A stretch of 64,000 nucleotides of DNA from Anolis sagrei (GCF_037176765.1 NC_090021.1:191820878-191884877); one strand, 5' to 3'; shown: positions 12,070-24,839, numbered from the stretch's first letter. The notes: generated from the letters alone by a model not told the origin. Numbers and translations: made by a program.

Positions 12070-13385
12070 ATGATATGGATGGTGCACTTTGAAATAATTG
12101 TGTTGGTGGTCCTTTCATGTTTTGTGAACAGTTAACAGTTCACTAAGCAAACACACGTGACCATTTAAAAGAAGAAAGGGGACCATTTTTACAGGGGCCA
12201 TTAAACTTTAACTACCATCTGGCAGGGAATGATTAGAGGAGATGAAAATTAAGGCAGTCAACACAAATACTTGGTGGATACCTGGGGGAATTGAAGGGGA
12301 TGGAAGAGGGTGCGCTGTGCCATTGTGTTAAGAGACAGGCCTAGAAGGAAGTGGGAAATACATTATTTCTGGCTCTTGCCCTAATGGTCACATTTGGGGC
12401 TAAAGGAGCAGAGAAAGGGGCTCGAAGAAAAACACCTGGGAATAATCAAAACAACAACAAACTCCGACTACACCACTGTCATTAAAATAATAATTAAAAA
12501 GGAAAGTTATAGCATCATCCAAGAGTCATCACTGTGCTTCTTAACCTACCAACCAGGAAGGAAACTTTTATTGCTGAGGTGTGTTAAACTTGGCAAGTAG
12601 TTAATATTCAAATCATGCTACTATCGGTAGAGGAAGAGTTTTTAAGATGGGGGTCTGTTGTGCATCTTTGAGCTGAGTAACCGCAGGGAATCCAAGCTCA
12701 CCATTAACTGAAGTGATGTCACATAGCAGTAATTTTAAAAACATGGCTCCTGGTATGATAATAGACCACAATATCAAATAAGCAAGTGGCTTTGATTTTC
12801 GTGAAAACTTTCTGGGCCAAAGTGAATGCTACTTGTTACTCTGAATGTGTAACTGCTTCCAAAAAGAGAAGTCACCTATCCCCCCTAGTATTCTATAATA
12901 ACAACTAATATAACTTATCTCATGTTGTAACATCTTAATTTCCTACATTTCTAACCACAATTTTCAACTGCAGTGGCATAGATATGAAAATTAGCTCATG
13001 CCACAAGAAAAGTTTTATTAAACTTGGGGGATGGGACTAGATGCAGATGTGCAGCATTTCTTCTTTGGACTTTCTTACCAACATATTTTGTTTTTCCTGT
13101 CCAAATTGTGTAATTTCATAATGTTTTTTTCTAAAACCCAAAAACATTTGTGGGTTTCCCCCTAAAACCACAAACAAGAGAAAATTTAATTAGTAAATGG
13201 CTTGCTCACACAAACATATTCCATCCTATTGGATTATTGCTGAACCACAAAACAATGACAACAGCAAGAACAACAATCCAAAAAAAAAATTAAATGTGAC
13301 TTTCCAAGAGGGCACACACTACAAAAATAAAAGATTAGAAACAACACCATCCGGTTCAAGGATACAAACTACAATGTGCAAAATA
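12070..13385. other. No gene seen
   Basis: Unique-looking AT-rich sequence without recognisable elements. The same holds for 10,500-11,340, 14,660-15,075 and 15,290-15,675. Confidence 0.55.
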
Positions 13386-13388
13386 TAA

Positions 13389-13665
13389 GTTAAGTTAAGT
13401 CCAGTTGTGTCCAACTCATCTCCATTTCTAAGCCGAAGAGCCGCCGTTGTCCATAGATACCTCCAAGGTCATGTGACTGGCATGACTGCATGGCGCGCCG
13501 TTACCTTCCTGCTGGAGCAGTACCTATTGATGTACTCACATTTGCATGTTTTCAAACTGATAGGTTGGCAGAAGCTGGGGCTGACAGCGGGAACTGATGC
13601 CGCTTCCCAGATTCAAACCTACGATCAGCAAGTTCAGCATACACAGAGCTCTACCCTTAACCCTC
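13389..13665 (-). mobile_element. Sauria-type SINE, older, head truncated or diverged
   Basis: The body is shared with the copy at 47 kb (gccgttgtccatagatacct, gcatgactgcatgg), with the BovB-like tail at the left end. The tRNA head is poorly kept. Confidence 0.75.
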
Positions 13666-14201
13666 CAGATAGAATCTTAGAGCCTTGAAAGGACCTCTGA
13701 AATTGCAATTAAAACTGGGAGTTGGGATGCTTTCATACATTTCCACAGCAAATCTATAAGGTGCAACATTTCACATGAATATACATAATTTAAACATTTC
13801 TGGATGCCATTTAGGCATTTCAATTTACCAGTGGTCCTTGATTTCCCAGGCAGCAAGTCAGGACCAGCAGCAAAATATCCACGCTACACAATAATAGGCT
13901 TTCAAGTCACTTCAGTCCCCATGGCTGTATTCTATGGGATCTTGGGGTTTGCCGTTTTGTGCAGTACTTCAAATCTTTGCTAGAGAAATCTAATGTTGAT
14001 TCTCAATGGAGAATTCTAAATATCTCACCAGACTATAAATCTCAAGATTACTACTTCAAGGCAAGTAGTTCTCTAACTGTATTCTGTGAGCACTTCTGGG
14101 CACTGCAGTTCAAGAATGATATTGAGAAGCTGGAATATGCCCAGAAAAGCATAACCATAATGGTAGGAAGTCTGGAAACAAAACCTTATAAGGAACAACT
14201 T

Positions 14202-14345
14202 AGGGCCCCTCCACATAGCCATATAACCCAGAATATCAATGTAGATAATCTACAATATCTGCTTTGAACTGGATTATCTGAGTCCACACTGCCAGACAAT
14301 CCAGTTCATTGTGGATTTTATATGGCTATGTAGAAGGGACCATAG
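14202..14345. repeat. Palindromic MITE (GGGCCCCTCCACATAGCC)
   Basis: It runs from gggcccctccacatagccat to ggctatgtagaagggacc, with the usual gctttgaactggatta middle. Confidence 0.65.
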
Positions 14346-14466
14346 AAAATTGGACATGTTTAGCTTGGACAAGAGAAAACTAAGGCCTCTTTCCATACAG
14401 CTGCATAGCATCCACTTATAAAGTTTTAAAATATATGTATTATCACAACTTATAGCCATACATTGG

Positions 14467-14652
14467 GTGCATCTATACTTTGAATTCATGCAGTGTGACA
14501 TCACTTTTATTGTCATAGCTCAATATTATGGAATTCTGGGAGCTATATTTTTACAATATAAGACCTCACTAAACTACAGATTCCAGGATTCCATAGCACT
14601 GAGTCATGACAAAGTGGTGTCAAACTACATTAAGCAATGTAGACGTGTCATA
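14467..14652. repeat. MITE of the CTACACTGTAGAATTAATGCAG family
   Basis: It runs from gcatctatactttgaattca to aaactacattaagcaatgta, with the ggaattctgggagctat middle. Confidence 0.6.
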
Positions 14653-15079
14653 CCCATTAGGAAGAGTGTTGTCAGCCTGCTCTGGCTAACTCAATGGCTG
14701 CAACACATCCCAACCACCAGAAGGAGGAGTATTCATTCATCATTAAGCCTAAATTCCTAAATTGTCCTGCACAGCAGCTTTTCTTGTCCCACTGCCCAGG
14801 TAGACTTTTCTCTCCTGAAATGAAATGTCCAGCTATCATCATTTAAGATCCAGACCTCATGGAGTCCTCATAGAACATTTCAGATACACAGTGGTGAGTG
14901 GATTAATTCAGAAGACAGCTTGCACAAGCACCCAAAAGGATCATGTTACTCTAACTCATCACATAATTCTCATCAGTTAATCTTCCTTACTCTAATTTTC
15001 TTTGTAAATTTTTGCTGAAAGATATTTTGGATCCAATAACCCTTTCTGAAGTGATCCTGCATGTGTGGTTTTAATGTGA

Positions 15080-15286
15080 TTCTTAGATGGGAATGGATGG
15101 AAGGGTGTGTGTGTGTCTAGAGCCCCTTCTACACTGCCATATAATCGAGATTATCTCTTTGAACTGGATTATATGAGTCTACATAGCCATATAATCCAGT
15201 CCAAAGCAGATAATCTGTATTTTATATAGCAGTGTAGAAGGGGCCCTAGACACACACACCCCCTTCCATCCATTCCCATCTAAGAA
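15080..15286. repeat. Long palindrome: MITE (15119-15249) inside mirrored 41-bp flanks
   Basis: The MITE ends agccccttctacactgccat and gtgtagaaggggccct are each followed outward by inverted copies of a 41-bp flank that contains ATGGGAATGGATGGAAGG and a GT run. The flanks match at 40 of 41 positions. Confidence 0.75.
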
Positions 15287-15690
15287 ACACATCATGGGTT
15301 TGGGGTCTATCTGAAGATTTAGGGAAGGCAATGCTACAAAAGATAAAACAAGCACTTTTAAGTAGCCAATACCAAAAAGTGACCATATGGATTCAATGAT
15401 CACAACTGTTCCATTCTCTGTAAACTCAGTGGTCTGTTCAAAGAACTAAAGTTGCAAGTAACGATTTAATTCATTCCAGTTAAACTAATCAAAAATTTCC
15501 AGTATTAGTGTTAATAACAATGAATGTATCTCCCAATTTCCATTGAATAGCAATGACAAATGAATATTAACATTCCAAGCTTTGCATATGTAGAGGAGAG
15601 CTTCCTGGTATTCTAAGTAACTAGCTGGTTCTTTTTAACCTACTGTATATTTGCATGGGAGGTTATAATACCGGTAATATGATTTTGAAA

Positions 15691-18600
15691 CTCCAGCAAA
15701 GGATCACCGCCTTGTCGGGGCGCTGGAGCTTGAGCACCTCAATGATGTCATGAGCGAAACCGTGAAGGGACACCCAAGACGGGACGGTGGTGGCAGAGAG
15801 GTCAGACCAAGCGTGATCCCTGGGGAAGGCAATGGCAAACCACTCCAGTATCCTTGCCAAGAAAACTAAATGGACCAGTACAACCAGAGATATGTCGGTA
15901 TGCCATTGGAAGATGGGACTCCCAGGTCGGAAGATGGCCAAAATGCTACTGGGGAGGAGCAGAGGATAAGTTCAACTAGCCCCAGATGTGATGACGCAGC
16001 TAGCTCAAAGCCGAAAGGAAGGCTAGCGGCCGACGGTACTGGAGGTGAACGACGAATCCGATGCTCTAAAGATCAACACACCATAGGAACCTGGAATGTA
16101 AGATCTATGAGCCAGGGCAAATTGGATGTTGTTATTGGTGAGATGTCAAGACTAAAGATAGACATTCTGGGGGTCAGCGAACTGAAATGGACTGGAATGG
16201 GCCACTTCACATCAGATGACCACCAGATCTACTACTGCGGACAAGAGGAACATCGAAGAAATGGAGTAGCCTTCATAATTAATAAGAAATTCACTAAAGC
16301 GGTGCTTGGATACAACCCAAAAAATGACAGAATGATCTCAATTCGAGTGCAAGGAAAGCCTTTCAACATTACAGTGATCCAAATATATGCCCCAACCACA
16401 GCTGCTGAAGAAGCAGAAGTAGATCAGTTCTATGAGGATCTGCAGGAACTACTGGATAATACACCGAAAAGAGACATTATTTTCATTACAGGAGACTGGA
16501 ATGCCAAGGTGGGAAGTCAAATGACAACAGGGATCACAGGCAAGCATGGTCTGGGAGAACAAAATGAAGCGGGACGCAGGCTGATAGAATTTTGCCAGGA
16601 AAACTCGCTGTGTATAACGAATACTCTCTTCCAACAACCTAAAAGACGGCTTTACACATGGACCTCTCCAGACGGTCAACATCGAAATCAGATTGACTAC
16701 ATCCTTTGCAGCCAAAGGTGGCGGACATCCATCCAGTCGGTGAAAACAAGACCTGGGGCTGACTGTAGCTCAGATCACGAACTTCTTATTGCCCAATTTA
16801 GAATAAAACTAAAGAGATCAGGGAAAATACACAGACCAGTTAGATATGATCTCACTAACATTCCTAGCGAATATACAGTGGAAGTGAAGAACAGATTTGA
16901 AGGACTAGATTTAGTAAACAGAGTCCCAGAAGAACTATGGACAGAAGTCCGAGACATTGTTCAGGAGGCAGCAACAAAGTACGTCCCAAAGAAAAGGAAA
17001 ACCAAGAAGGCAAAATGGTTGTCTGCTGAGACACTGGAAGTAGCCCAAGAAAGGAGGAAAGCAAAAGAAAACAGGGATAAGGGGAGATATGCCCAGTTAA
17101 ATGCGCAATTCCAGAGGTTAGCCAGAAGAGATAAGGAACTATTTTTAAATAAGCAATGCATGGAAGTGGAAGAAGACAACAGAATAGGAAGGACAAGAGA
17201 CCTCTTCCAGAAAATTAGAAACATTGGAGGTAAATTTCAGGCAAAAATTGGTATGATAAGAAACAAAGATGGCAGGGACCTAACAGAAGCTGAAGAGATC
17301 AAGAGAAGGTGGCGAGACTATACAGAAGATCTGTATAGGAAGGATAATAATATTGAGGATAGTTATGACGGTATGGTGAATGAATTAGAACCAGACATCC
17401 TGAGGAGTGAGGTTGAATGGGCCTTAAGAAGCATTGCTAACAACAAGGCAGCAGGAGACGACGGGATCCCAGCTGAACTGTTTAAAATCTTAAAAGATGA
17501 TGCTGTCAAGGTGATGCGTGCCATTTGCCAGCAAATATGGAAAACACAAGAATGGCCATCAGACTGGAAAAAATCAACTTATATCCCCATACCAAAAAAG
17601 GGAAATGCGAAAGACTGCTCCAACTTCCGTACAGTGGCCCTTATTTCTCATGCCAGTAAGGTAATGCTCAAGATCCTGCAAGGAAGACTCCAGCAATACA
17701 TGGAGCGAGAGTTGCCAGATGTTCAAGCTGGGTTTAGAAAAGGTAGAGGAACGAGAGACCAAATTGCCAATATCCGCTGGATAATGGAGAAAGGCAGGGA
17801 GTTTCAGAAAAACATCTACTTCTGCTTCATTGACTATTCTAAAGCCTTTGACTGTGTGGATCATAATAAATTGTGGCAAGTTCTTGGTGGGATGGGCATC
17901 CCAAGCCACCTTGTCTCTCTCCTGAGGAATCTGTACAAGGACCAAGTAGCAACAGTAAGAACTGACCACGGAACAACAGACGGGTTCAAGATTGGGAAAG
18001 GCGTACGGCAAGGCTGCATCCTCTCACCCAACCTTTTAACTTGTATGCAGAACACATCATGCGATGTGCGGGGCTGGATGAATGCAAAGCTGGGGTGAAA
18101 ATTGCTGGAAGAAACATTAACAACCTCAGATATGCAGATGACACCACTCTGATGGCCGAAAGCGAGGAGGAGCTGAGGAGCCTTCTAATCAAGGTGAAAG
18201 AAGAAAGCGCAAAAGCCGGGTTGCAGCTAAACGTAAAAAAAACCAAGATTATGGCAACAAGAATGATTGACAACTGGAAAATAGAGGGAGAAACCGTGGA
18301 GTCCGTGACAGACTTTGTATTTCTAGGTGCAAAGATTACTGCAGATGCAGACTGTGGCCAGGAAATCAGAAGACGCTTACTTCTTGGGAGGAGAGCAATG
18401 TCCAATTTCGATAAAATAGTAAAGAGTAGAGACATCAGACTGGCAACAAAGATCCGCATAGTCAAAGCCATGGTATTCCCTGTAGTAACCTACGGATGTG
18501 AGAGCTGGACCTTAGGGAAGGCTGAGCGAAGGAAGATCGATGCTTTTGAGCTGTGGTGTTGGAGGAAAGTTCTGAGAGTGCCTTGGACTGCGAGAAGATC

Positions 18601-18906
18601 CAACCAGTCCATCCTCCAGGAAATAAAGCCCGACTGCTCACTGGAGGGAAAGATACTAGAGACAAAGTTGAAGTACTTTGGCCACATCATGAGGAGACAG
18701 GAAAGCCTAGAGAAGACAATTATGCTGGGGAAAGTGGAAGGCAAAAGGAAGAGGGGCCGACCAAGGGCAAGATGGATGGATGGCATCCTTGAAGTGACTG
18801 GACTGACCTTGAGGGAGCTGGGGGTGGTAACTGCCGATAGGGAGCTCTGGCGTGGGCTGGTCCATGAGGTCACGAAGAGTCGGAGACGACTGAACGAATG
18901 AACAAC
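15691..18906 (+). mobile_element. RTE-BovB LINE, full length or nearly so, with perfect 12-bp target-site duplication
   Basis: The element has a BovB-type 5' leader (15691-15869), then one polyprotein frame from ATG 15870. It has an apurinic endonuclease domain (GTWNVRS, GDWNAKVG, SDHELLIA; roughly residues 70-310) and a reverse transcriptase (IPIPKKGNAKDCSNFR, FIDYSKAFDCVDH). The frame shifts once, in a T run at 18034-18037 where one base is missing relative to the family. It resumes from about 18041 with NNLRYADDTTLMAES and the conserved C-terminal domain through 18901. It ends gagtcggagacgactgaac, the BovB-type tail. ATGATTTTGAAA occurs at 15679-15690 and again at 18907-18918. The near-open frame and exact flanks suggest a recent insertion. 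The family has spread horizontally between squamates and ruminants. Confidence 0.93.
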
Positions 18907-18918
18907 ATGATTTTGAAA

Positions 18919-19142
18919 ATCCCACAATATCTGTCTTGATCTGGGTGATCTGAGTCCACACTCAGATAAAGTGGAATTTTCTGCCTTGATATTCTGGGAT
19001 ATAGGGCTGTGTGGAAGGGCCCCCAGAATATCAAGGCAGAAAATTATCTGAGTGTGGACTCAAATGACCCAGTTCAAAGCAGATACTGTGGGATTTTCTG
19101 GCTTGATAATCTGGGATATAGGGCTGTGTGGAAGGGCTCTAA
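18919..19142. repeat. Palindromic MITEs, two partial copies
   Basis: Two successive right halves end ggctgtgtggaagggcccc (19022 area) and ggctgtgtggaagggctct (19141). The left end is missing at the BovB insertion point. Confidence 0.6.
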
Positions 19143-19144
19143 GA

Positions 19145-20560
19145 GTCCGATTCACATTTAATGTATAAGGAGGGAGTGAAGAAAATGGGACAAGATACTT
19201 ATTAAAAATGGAAAATGCCTTTGAAAGCACTAATATCTCTAAGAACAAAAATGTGAGAATCAGCTAATGACAACAGCGTATGTCTCATTTTTGTCTGGAT
19301 TCATGAGGTTCTTAAAGCAGCTGCCCCACCCCCAAAAATGCAACCAAAGCTTAGGATACAAAAAGTAATATTTAAAACAAAAAATAATAGATGAAATACT
19401 TAGATCACATACCTTTTCACAGGCACTTTTGGCTGTATGCAAGATACAAATATTCCTAGCCAAGTTCAGAAAATTGGACAGAGCTTGGAAAGGCTACTTT
19501 TTGGACTAAAGTTCCCCATAATCCCCAAGCCAGCGTGACCAACATCCATGCTGGCTGGGAGATTTTAGGAACTGGAGTCCAGAAAATTAATGTTTCCAAG
19601 CTCTAAATTTGGAAATGCTACAGCTTCATCCTTCCGATTTCAAACCTCATATATTTCCAACAGACTTACCACAGATTGTTTATGCCAAAAAGCAAAGGCT
19701 ATGGAGGGAAAGAACTGCCAGACTCTGTACCTGCATTAATATTATTTGGTCCATGTGGTGCCAGGTTTACTAGTAAATTTTGTCAATTATACATCTTTGG
19801 CTATATTGGCTGAGGAATGCTTTCAGAAGAGCAGTCTTAGATTGTCCCGCTTTCTCCCCAAAGTCTATAAAGCTGTGTAGAACCAATTAAAATCCACCAA
19901 GCCATGCAAACTCCAAAGGTTTCTTAAGATGAAGTAGGGATCTGTCAAAATGTTTCAGTATATAAAACCTTTTGCTTCAAGGCTCAGTGACACTTTCCCA
20001 TGCAATATTCCAAGCACCAACCCAGATTGGAAGAGAGCTCCATTAGACATTTGTTGCTTTTATGATGCCTACAAGCACCTACAGATGTGATCTCACGTAA
20101 TGAAGCATGTGGCCCTAAGCTGGAATTATTTGCAAACAGCAGGATCTCCTGGCAGTAGAAGTGGCTCTTGCTGTGTTATGGAGGCTACCCCCTCCTGTAA
20201 AGCCATGTTTGGTTAACACCTTACCCTGTTGCAATTGGCACAGCACATTTTCAATGGGATTGGTGCCAAATAAACAGATGGTAATTAATAGAGCCATGCC
20301 AGAGGAGGACAAGTATGTTCATGGAATTTGAACATTAGAAAGATGTGCCCTTCCAGGAATGTAAAAATGGCAATCATCATAGAGAACTTTAAAATAAATC
20401 TTGGGTTAAGACAGTGTGTCAGCCCTTTGAATGAAAAAATGCTAGCTGTGGCTCAGTGGAACAACTTACCGGTATTATATCTCCTGTTAGATCTCTCAGT
20501 GGTTTCTACCAGCAAATTATGTAACAAAAGCTAAAAGAATCCAATTCCCACCCACTGTAA
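19145..20560. other. No gene seen
   Basis: Unique-looking intergenic sequence upstream of ATP5MC3. The same holds for 21,460-22,990. Confidence 0.55.
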
Positions 20561-20562
20561 GG

Positions 20563-20697
20563 CTGGATCTACTGCATTATATGGTCAGTGGAGACCTATG
20601 TAATGTGATTTAACTGCATTGAACCACATAATATGGGTCTACACTGACCATATAGTGCAGTTTCAAACTGCATTATTTGGCAATGTAGATCCAGTCT
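20563..20697. repeat. Palindromic repeat related to the CTACACTG...GCAGTTT MITEs
   Basis: It runs from ggctggatctactgcattat to gcattatttggcaatgtaga; the middle is a palindrome around gaacc. Confidence 0.55.
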
Positions 20698-20719
20698 TTG
20701 TTGACATCCTAATTGTTTT

Positions 20720-20915
20720 ATCTGATGTGTGTGCATCAAGTTGTTTCTGAGTTATAGCAACTCTAAAGTGCACCTATCCCAAGGTTTTCTTGGCAAGATT
20801 TTTTTTGGTGGTGGGGAGGTTTACTTTGCCTCCCTTTGAGGCTGCAGGGGCATGGATTCAAACCTAGGTCTCTAGAATCATAGTCCACTATTCAAACCAC
20901 CATATCATGTCGGCT
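20720..20915 (-). mobile_element. Core-SINE fragment with L2-like tail
   Basis: It contains tttctgagttatagcaactc, ccaaggttttcttggcaaga and ggattcaaacctaggtctc, the inverted tail, body and box B region of this SINE type. Confidence 0.5.
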
Positions 20916-20984
20916 CTCTTTTAACTGTGTAATACTGTATTTTAATGGTCCAGTTTCATGGAACTTTTGTAATGAGGTAGCTTT

Positions 20985-21042
20985 GTATTATATTATATTA
21001 TATTATATTATATTATATTATATTATATTATATTATATTATT
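20985..21042. repeat. (TATTA)n microsatellite
   Basis: About twelve near-perfect pentamer units. Confidence 0.9.
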
Positions 21043-21460
21043 TATGATATTTCTGTCCCACCTTTCTCGGATCCGAAAGTGACTCAAGGCAATTTTACAA
21101 GCAACTTTATATCCAATGATGATGATGATGATAATGATCATGAATTTATTACCTGCCTCTCCCTTTGGCTTGAGGTGGAATACAACATCATTAAAACAAA
21201 AGATTAAAAAATGACAGCAAAATACATGGAGTTAGAATACAAGTTAAAATCCACTGATGAAATGCAGATTAAAATTCACAACTTAAAATTGACTGGGTTG
21301 ACTTGCCAGAAGAGATGGATGTTCAATTGAGTCTTAAATTCTGTCAGCCAATTTATCTGTTGAATCTCTTCCTTCCACAGCTTTGGGGCAGCTGATGAAA
21401 GGATCCTATGGGCAACAGTTGCCAGAGGCATTCTTCCCAAGATGTGATTCAAGGAGGCTT
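21040..21460 (-). mobile_element. LINE 3' fragment, inverted, next to pentanucleotide repeat
   Basis: It carries tttctgtcccacctttctc and gaaagtgactcaaggcaatt, then a decayed body with gctttggggcagctgatgaa. Confidence 0.4.
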
Positions 21461-22992
21461 ACAGCAGTTAAAGTAAGCTGAGGGTGAAGGAGACAAGGAG
21501 AGAAACTGGGACATTATAAAAGTAGCTGAAAGGTAGGATAAGAAGAACATTAGTTGTGACTGTTGCTGCCAAATCAAGACAGTTGAAAAGTATACAAGAA
21601 TGCATCTCTTAACAATGCATTCCATTTTGCAATTCATTCTACTTGCAACAATTCCATAAATGGACATGTTATGAAAATGAATTGTGTATTTATTTTAATA
21701 ATGAGATTTCAATCTCACCCCCAAAGTGTGACTTCATTTTGGGGAGCAGGATGGGCAATACTGGAACCACCCAAAGAGTTCTGTTGCCACCAGCAAAGAC
21801 TGTCTGCTGCTACATATTCCCACCGTGTTAGTAGTAATGGTGTTGTCTGTAATGAAAGCAAATATTAGAGTATCTTTCTAACTCTACAGACTAACAGAGC
21901 ATCATATTTCCTTAGAAGTTCAAGTCCAACACACTGGTTCTGCCTTCCCTTTTTATGTTGATAATCTTTCTGTGAGGTGAGTTTGGCTGAGTGCCTGAAC
22001 AAGGGTTTAAGCCAATTTCTCCTTGGTTATAGATAGCCTCAGAAACACTGTGCTAGACAATCTGTTCTGTTTTTTTTTTCCTCTCTCTCTCCATTGTGCC
22101 AGAGACAGGCACCATATGTGTACCTACTAACGAGAACTGTTTTTGTTTGTTTTTTTCCCTTTCCTGAAAACTGATTTTGGTCCAGCAGCCAATTGCTTAG
22201 TGATCAACACTGATCCAATACTGCACTACACAATTACAGTAATTCGATAAGATTTTGACTGCCAAAAACCCATTCTATGGAGTCTTGGAATTTATAGTTT
22301 GGTGTTACTCTAAAAGAGTTTTCAAGCTATGAATGCCAAATACTCCCTTTCCTAACCTCAAATTCAAGGTGCCATTGGATTTTGTCATGGCAGTTAAAGT
22401 GAAATCATAGTGTTATTGCTGAGATTTCAGCTAGGACTGCAGATAAAGTGATCCGTGCCCAGTGAGCTTCCACTAAACTAGATTGGCCAGGACAGAGAGC
22501 AAGCACTCTGTGTTGAAGGCAAAGCTTCAGAGGTTTATTCAGTTTGGCCAAAAGGGATGCAAATACCAGCAAGCACTTCAAAATGTACAAGCATAAATTT
22601 ACAGAAAAATACACAACATTTTATGCAGTGCTGACAGCTGTTCAGACTTCCCGCGCCCCCTCCTGATTTGCTGAGAAGCCATGCCAGCTAGGATTCACAC
22701 AGGCATTGGCTTGGGATGATGCGAAACCAAAGAGGATGATGACATAGGTATGCAGATGATTACTTGGCTGACTTAAGTGTCCAGTTCCATAGAGACAATG
22801 GTGAAAGACCCACAGGACAAAGGGTGACAATCGCAAATAACGAGTGACTGACCTACTGTATTTGTTTAGCCTTCTCTTCCATGAGGATGGCAGCCTGCAT
22901 CCTTAATTGAACAGGAAAACATCTTAAGCTCAACTTGGTGACATGCACACACAAAAGATTTGATTTTATCTGCCTTGTGAGATTGCTAGAAG

Positions 22993-23724
22993 GACCCTTT
23001 TGTTAATTGTACGGCAATCTCCATATAATTCACCTGATGACCCAAAATACAGACTGTGCAAGGAAGCAGATGAAACCATTGGTCATATCCTCAGCTGTTG
23101 CAAGAAAATCACACATACGGACTACAAACAGAGGCACAACTCTGTGGCCCAAATTATACACTGAAACTTATGTCACAAGTACCAACTACCAGCAGTAAAG
23201 AATTGATGGGATCATAAACCTGCAAAGGTAGTAGAAAATAAACATGCAAAAATACTGTGGGACTTTCGAATCCAGACTGACAAAGTTTTGCAACACAATA
23301 CACCAGACATCACGACTGTGGAAAAGAAAAAAGTCTGGATTATTGATGTCGCCATACCGGGTTACAGCCGTATTGAGGAAAAACAACAGGAAAACCCAGT
23401 CGCTATCAAGACCTCAAAATTGAACTACAAAGGCTCTGGCATAAACCAGTACGGGTGGTCCCAGTGGTCATTGGCACACTGGGTGTCATGCCAAAATATC
23501 TCAGCCAGCATTTGGAAACAATGCACATTGACAAAATCACGATCTGTCAACTGCAAAAGGCCACCTTACTTGGATCTGCACGCATCTTTCGAAAATATAT
23601 CACACAGTCCTAGACACTTGGGAAGTGTTTGACTTGTGATTTTGTGATACGAAATCCGGCATATAGATTTCGTTTGCTGTGACATATTGTGATTTTGTGT
23701 CAATAATAATAATAATAATAATAA
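22993..23724 (+). mobile_element. R4/Dong-like LINE 3' end, copy 1, with (AAT)n tail
   Basis: Decayed frames show the C-terminal part of a restriction-like-endonuclease LINE. These are a degenerate zinc knuckle (LCKEADETIGHILSC, first Cys replaced by Tyr) and the endonuclease core TPDITTVEKKKVWIIDVAIP, which is PD followed by 12 residues and then D. It ends in an AAT repeat. R4/Dong members insert at TAA repeats. The clade call rests on these motifs and is somewhat uncertain. Confidence 0.7.
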
Positions 23725-24282
23725 TGGAACTTGTGCCACAAATACCATCTGCTTGCAACAAAGAACTAATAGGATCACAAGCCGGACAAAGTTACAGAAA
23801 ATGAACACATCAAGGTACTCTAGGACTTCCGGATTCAGACAGACAAGAGTTTTGGAGCACAATACTCCTGACCTCACAATCATGTTAAAAAACATAGTAT
23901 GGATTGCTGATGTTGCAATCCCAGGTGACAGCAGAACTGAAGAGAAACAACTGGAAAAGCTGACATGATATGAGGATTTAAAGATCAAACTGCAAAGACT
24001 CTGGCACAAGCCAGCCAAGGTGGTCCCAGTGGTGATCGGCACACTGGGTGCAGTGCCTAAAGACCTTGGCCTGCACTTAAACACAATCGTCACTGACAAA
24101 ATTACCATCTGCCTGCTGCAAAAGGCCACCTTACTGGGATCTGCACGCATTATTCGCCAATACATCACACAGTCCTAAACCCTTGGGAAGTGTCTGACGT
24201 GTGATCCAATACAACAGCCAGCAGAGTGTCTGCTGTGGACTCATCTTGTTGTGTTTCAAATAATAATAATAATAATAATAAC
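23725..24282 (+). mobile_element. R4/Dong-like LINE 3' end, copy 2, head-to-tail with copy 1
   Basis: It begins directly after the AAT run of copy 1. It shows TPDLTIMLKNIVWIADVAIP and then VVPVVIGTLGAVPKDL, the conserved C-terminal segment of this LINE group, and a stop in ITQS-stop. It ends in its own (AAT)n at 24258-24282. Confidence 0.72.
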
Positions 24283-24425
24283 TTATTTATATCCCACCAT
24301 CTCCCCGATGGGGACTCGGGGTGGCTAACATGGGACCAAGCCAGAACAATGACATCAAATCAAACGAAATACATAAACAAATTAAAAATCAAATACAAAA
24401 TAAACAGAAAAAAAGAATAAATTAA
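24283..24425 (-). mobile_element. LINE 3' tail, inverted
   Basis: It has the inverted tail cttatttatatcccaccatc and gatggggactcggggtggct, and shares the (AAT)n run with R4 copy 2. Confidence 0.5.
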
Positions 24426-24491
24426 AAAATGTGCACAATATCTGCTTGTGCACATTGTGGGTTATCTAAGTCCACACAGTCATTTCACCCA

Positions 24492-24722
24492 GGCCCTTCC
24501 ACACTGCCATATAACTCAGAATATCAAGGCAGGAAATCCCACAGTATCTGCTTTGAACTGGGTTATTTGAGTCCACACTGCCATATATTCCATTCAAAGC
24601 AGATACTGTGGGATTTCCTGCCTTGATATTCTGAGTTACATGGCAGTGTGGAAGGGCCCCTAGTTCAAAGCAGATAATGTGGACTTTTATGCAGCTGTGT
24701 GGAAGGGGCCTGAAAGTGGTGC
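24492..24722. repeat. Palindromic MITE just upstream of the ATP5MC3 promoter
   Basis: Ends 24492 (ggcccttccacactgccata) and 24660 mirror each other over more than 60 bp with one mismatch. A second partial right half ends near 24718 (gctgtgtggaaggggcc). Confidence 0.7.
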
Positions 24723-24830
24723 CAAGCTGTTTCAGATTGACCTTCTCCCTCCACTCCTTTCACAAAAGTCCTCTCCTCCCCCGCCCACCACCAGCATCCG
24801 GGAACTTGGGGTATGAAGCAACGCGCCTTG

Positions 24831-24839
24831 TGCGCATGC

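Noticed and set aside
17986-18471. Minus-strand frame of 161 codons opposite the BovB
   Set aside because: It is antisense to the reverse transcriptase region, whose + strand reading is clearly BovB.
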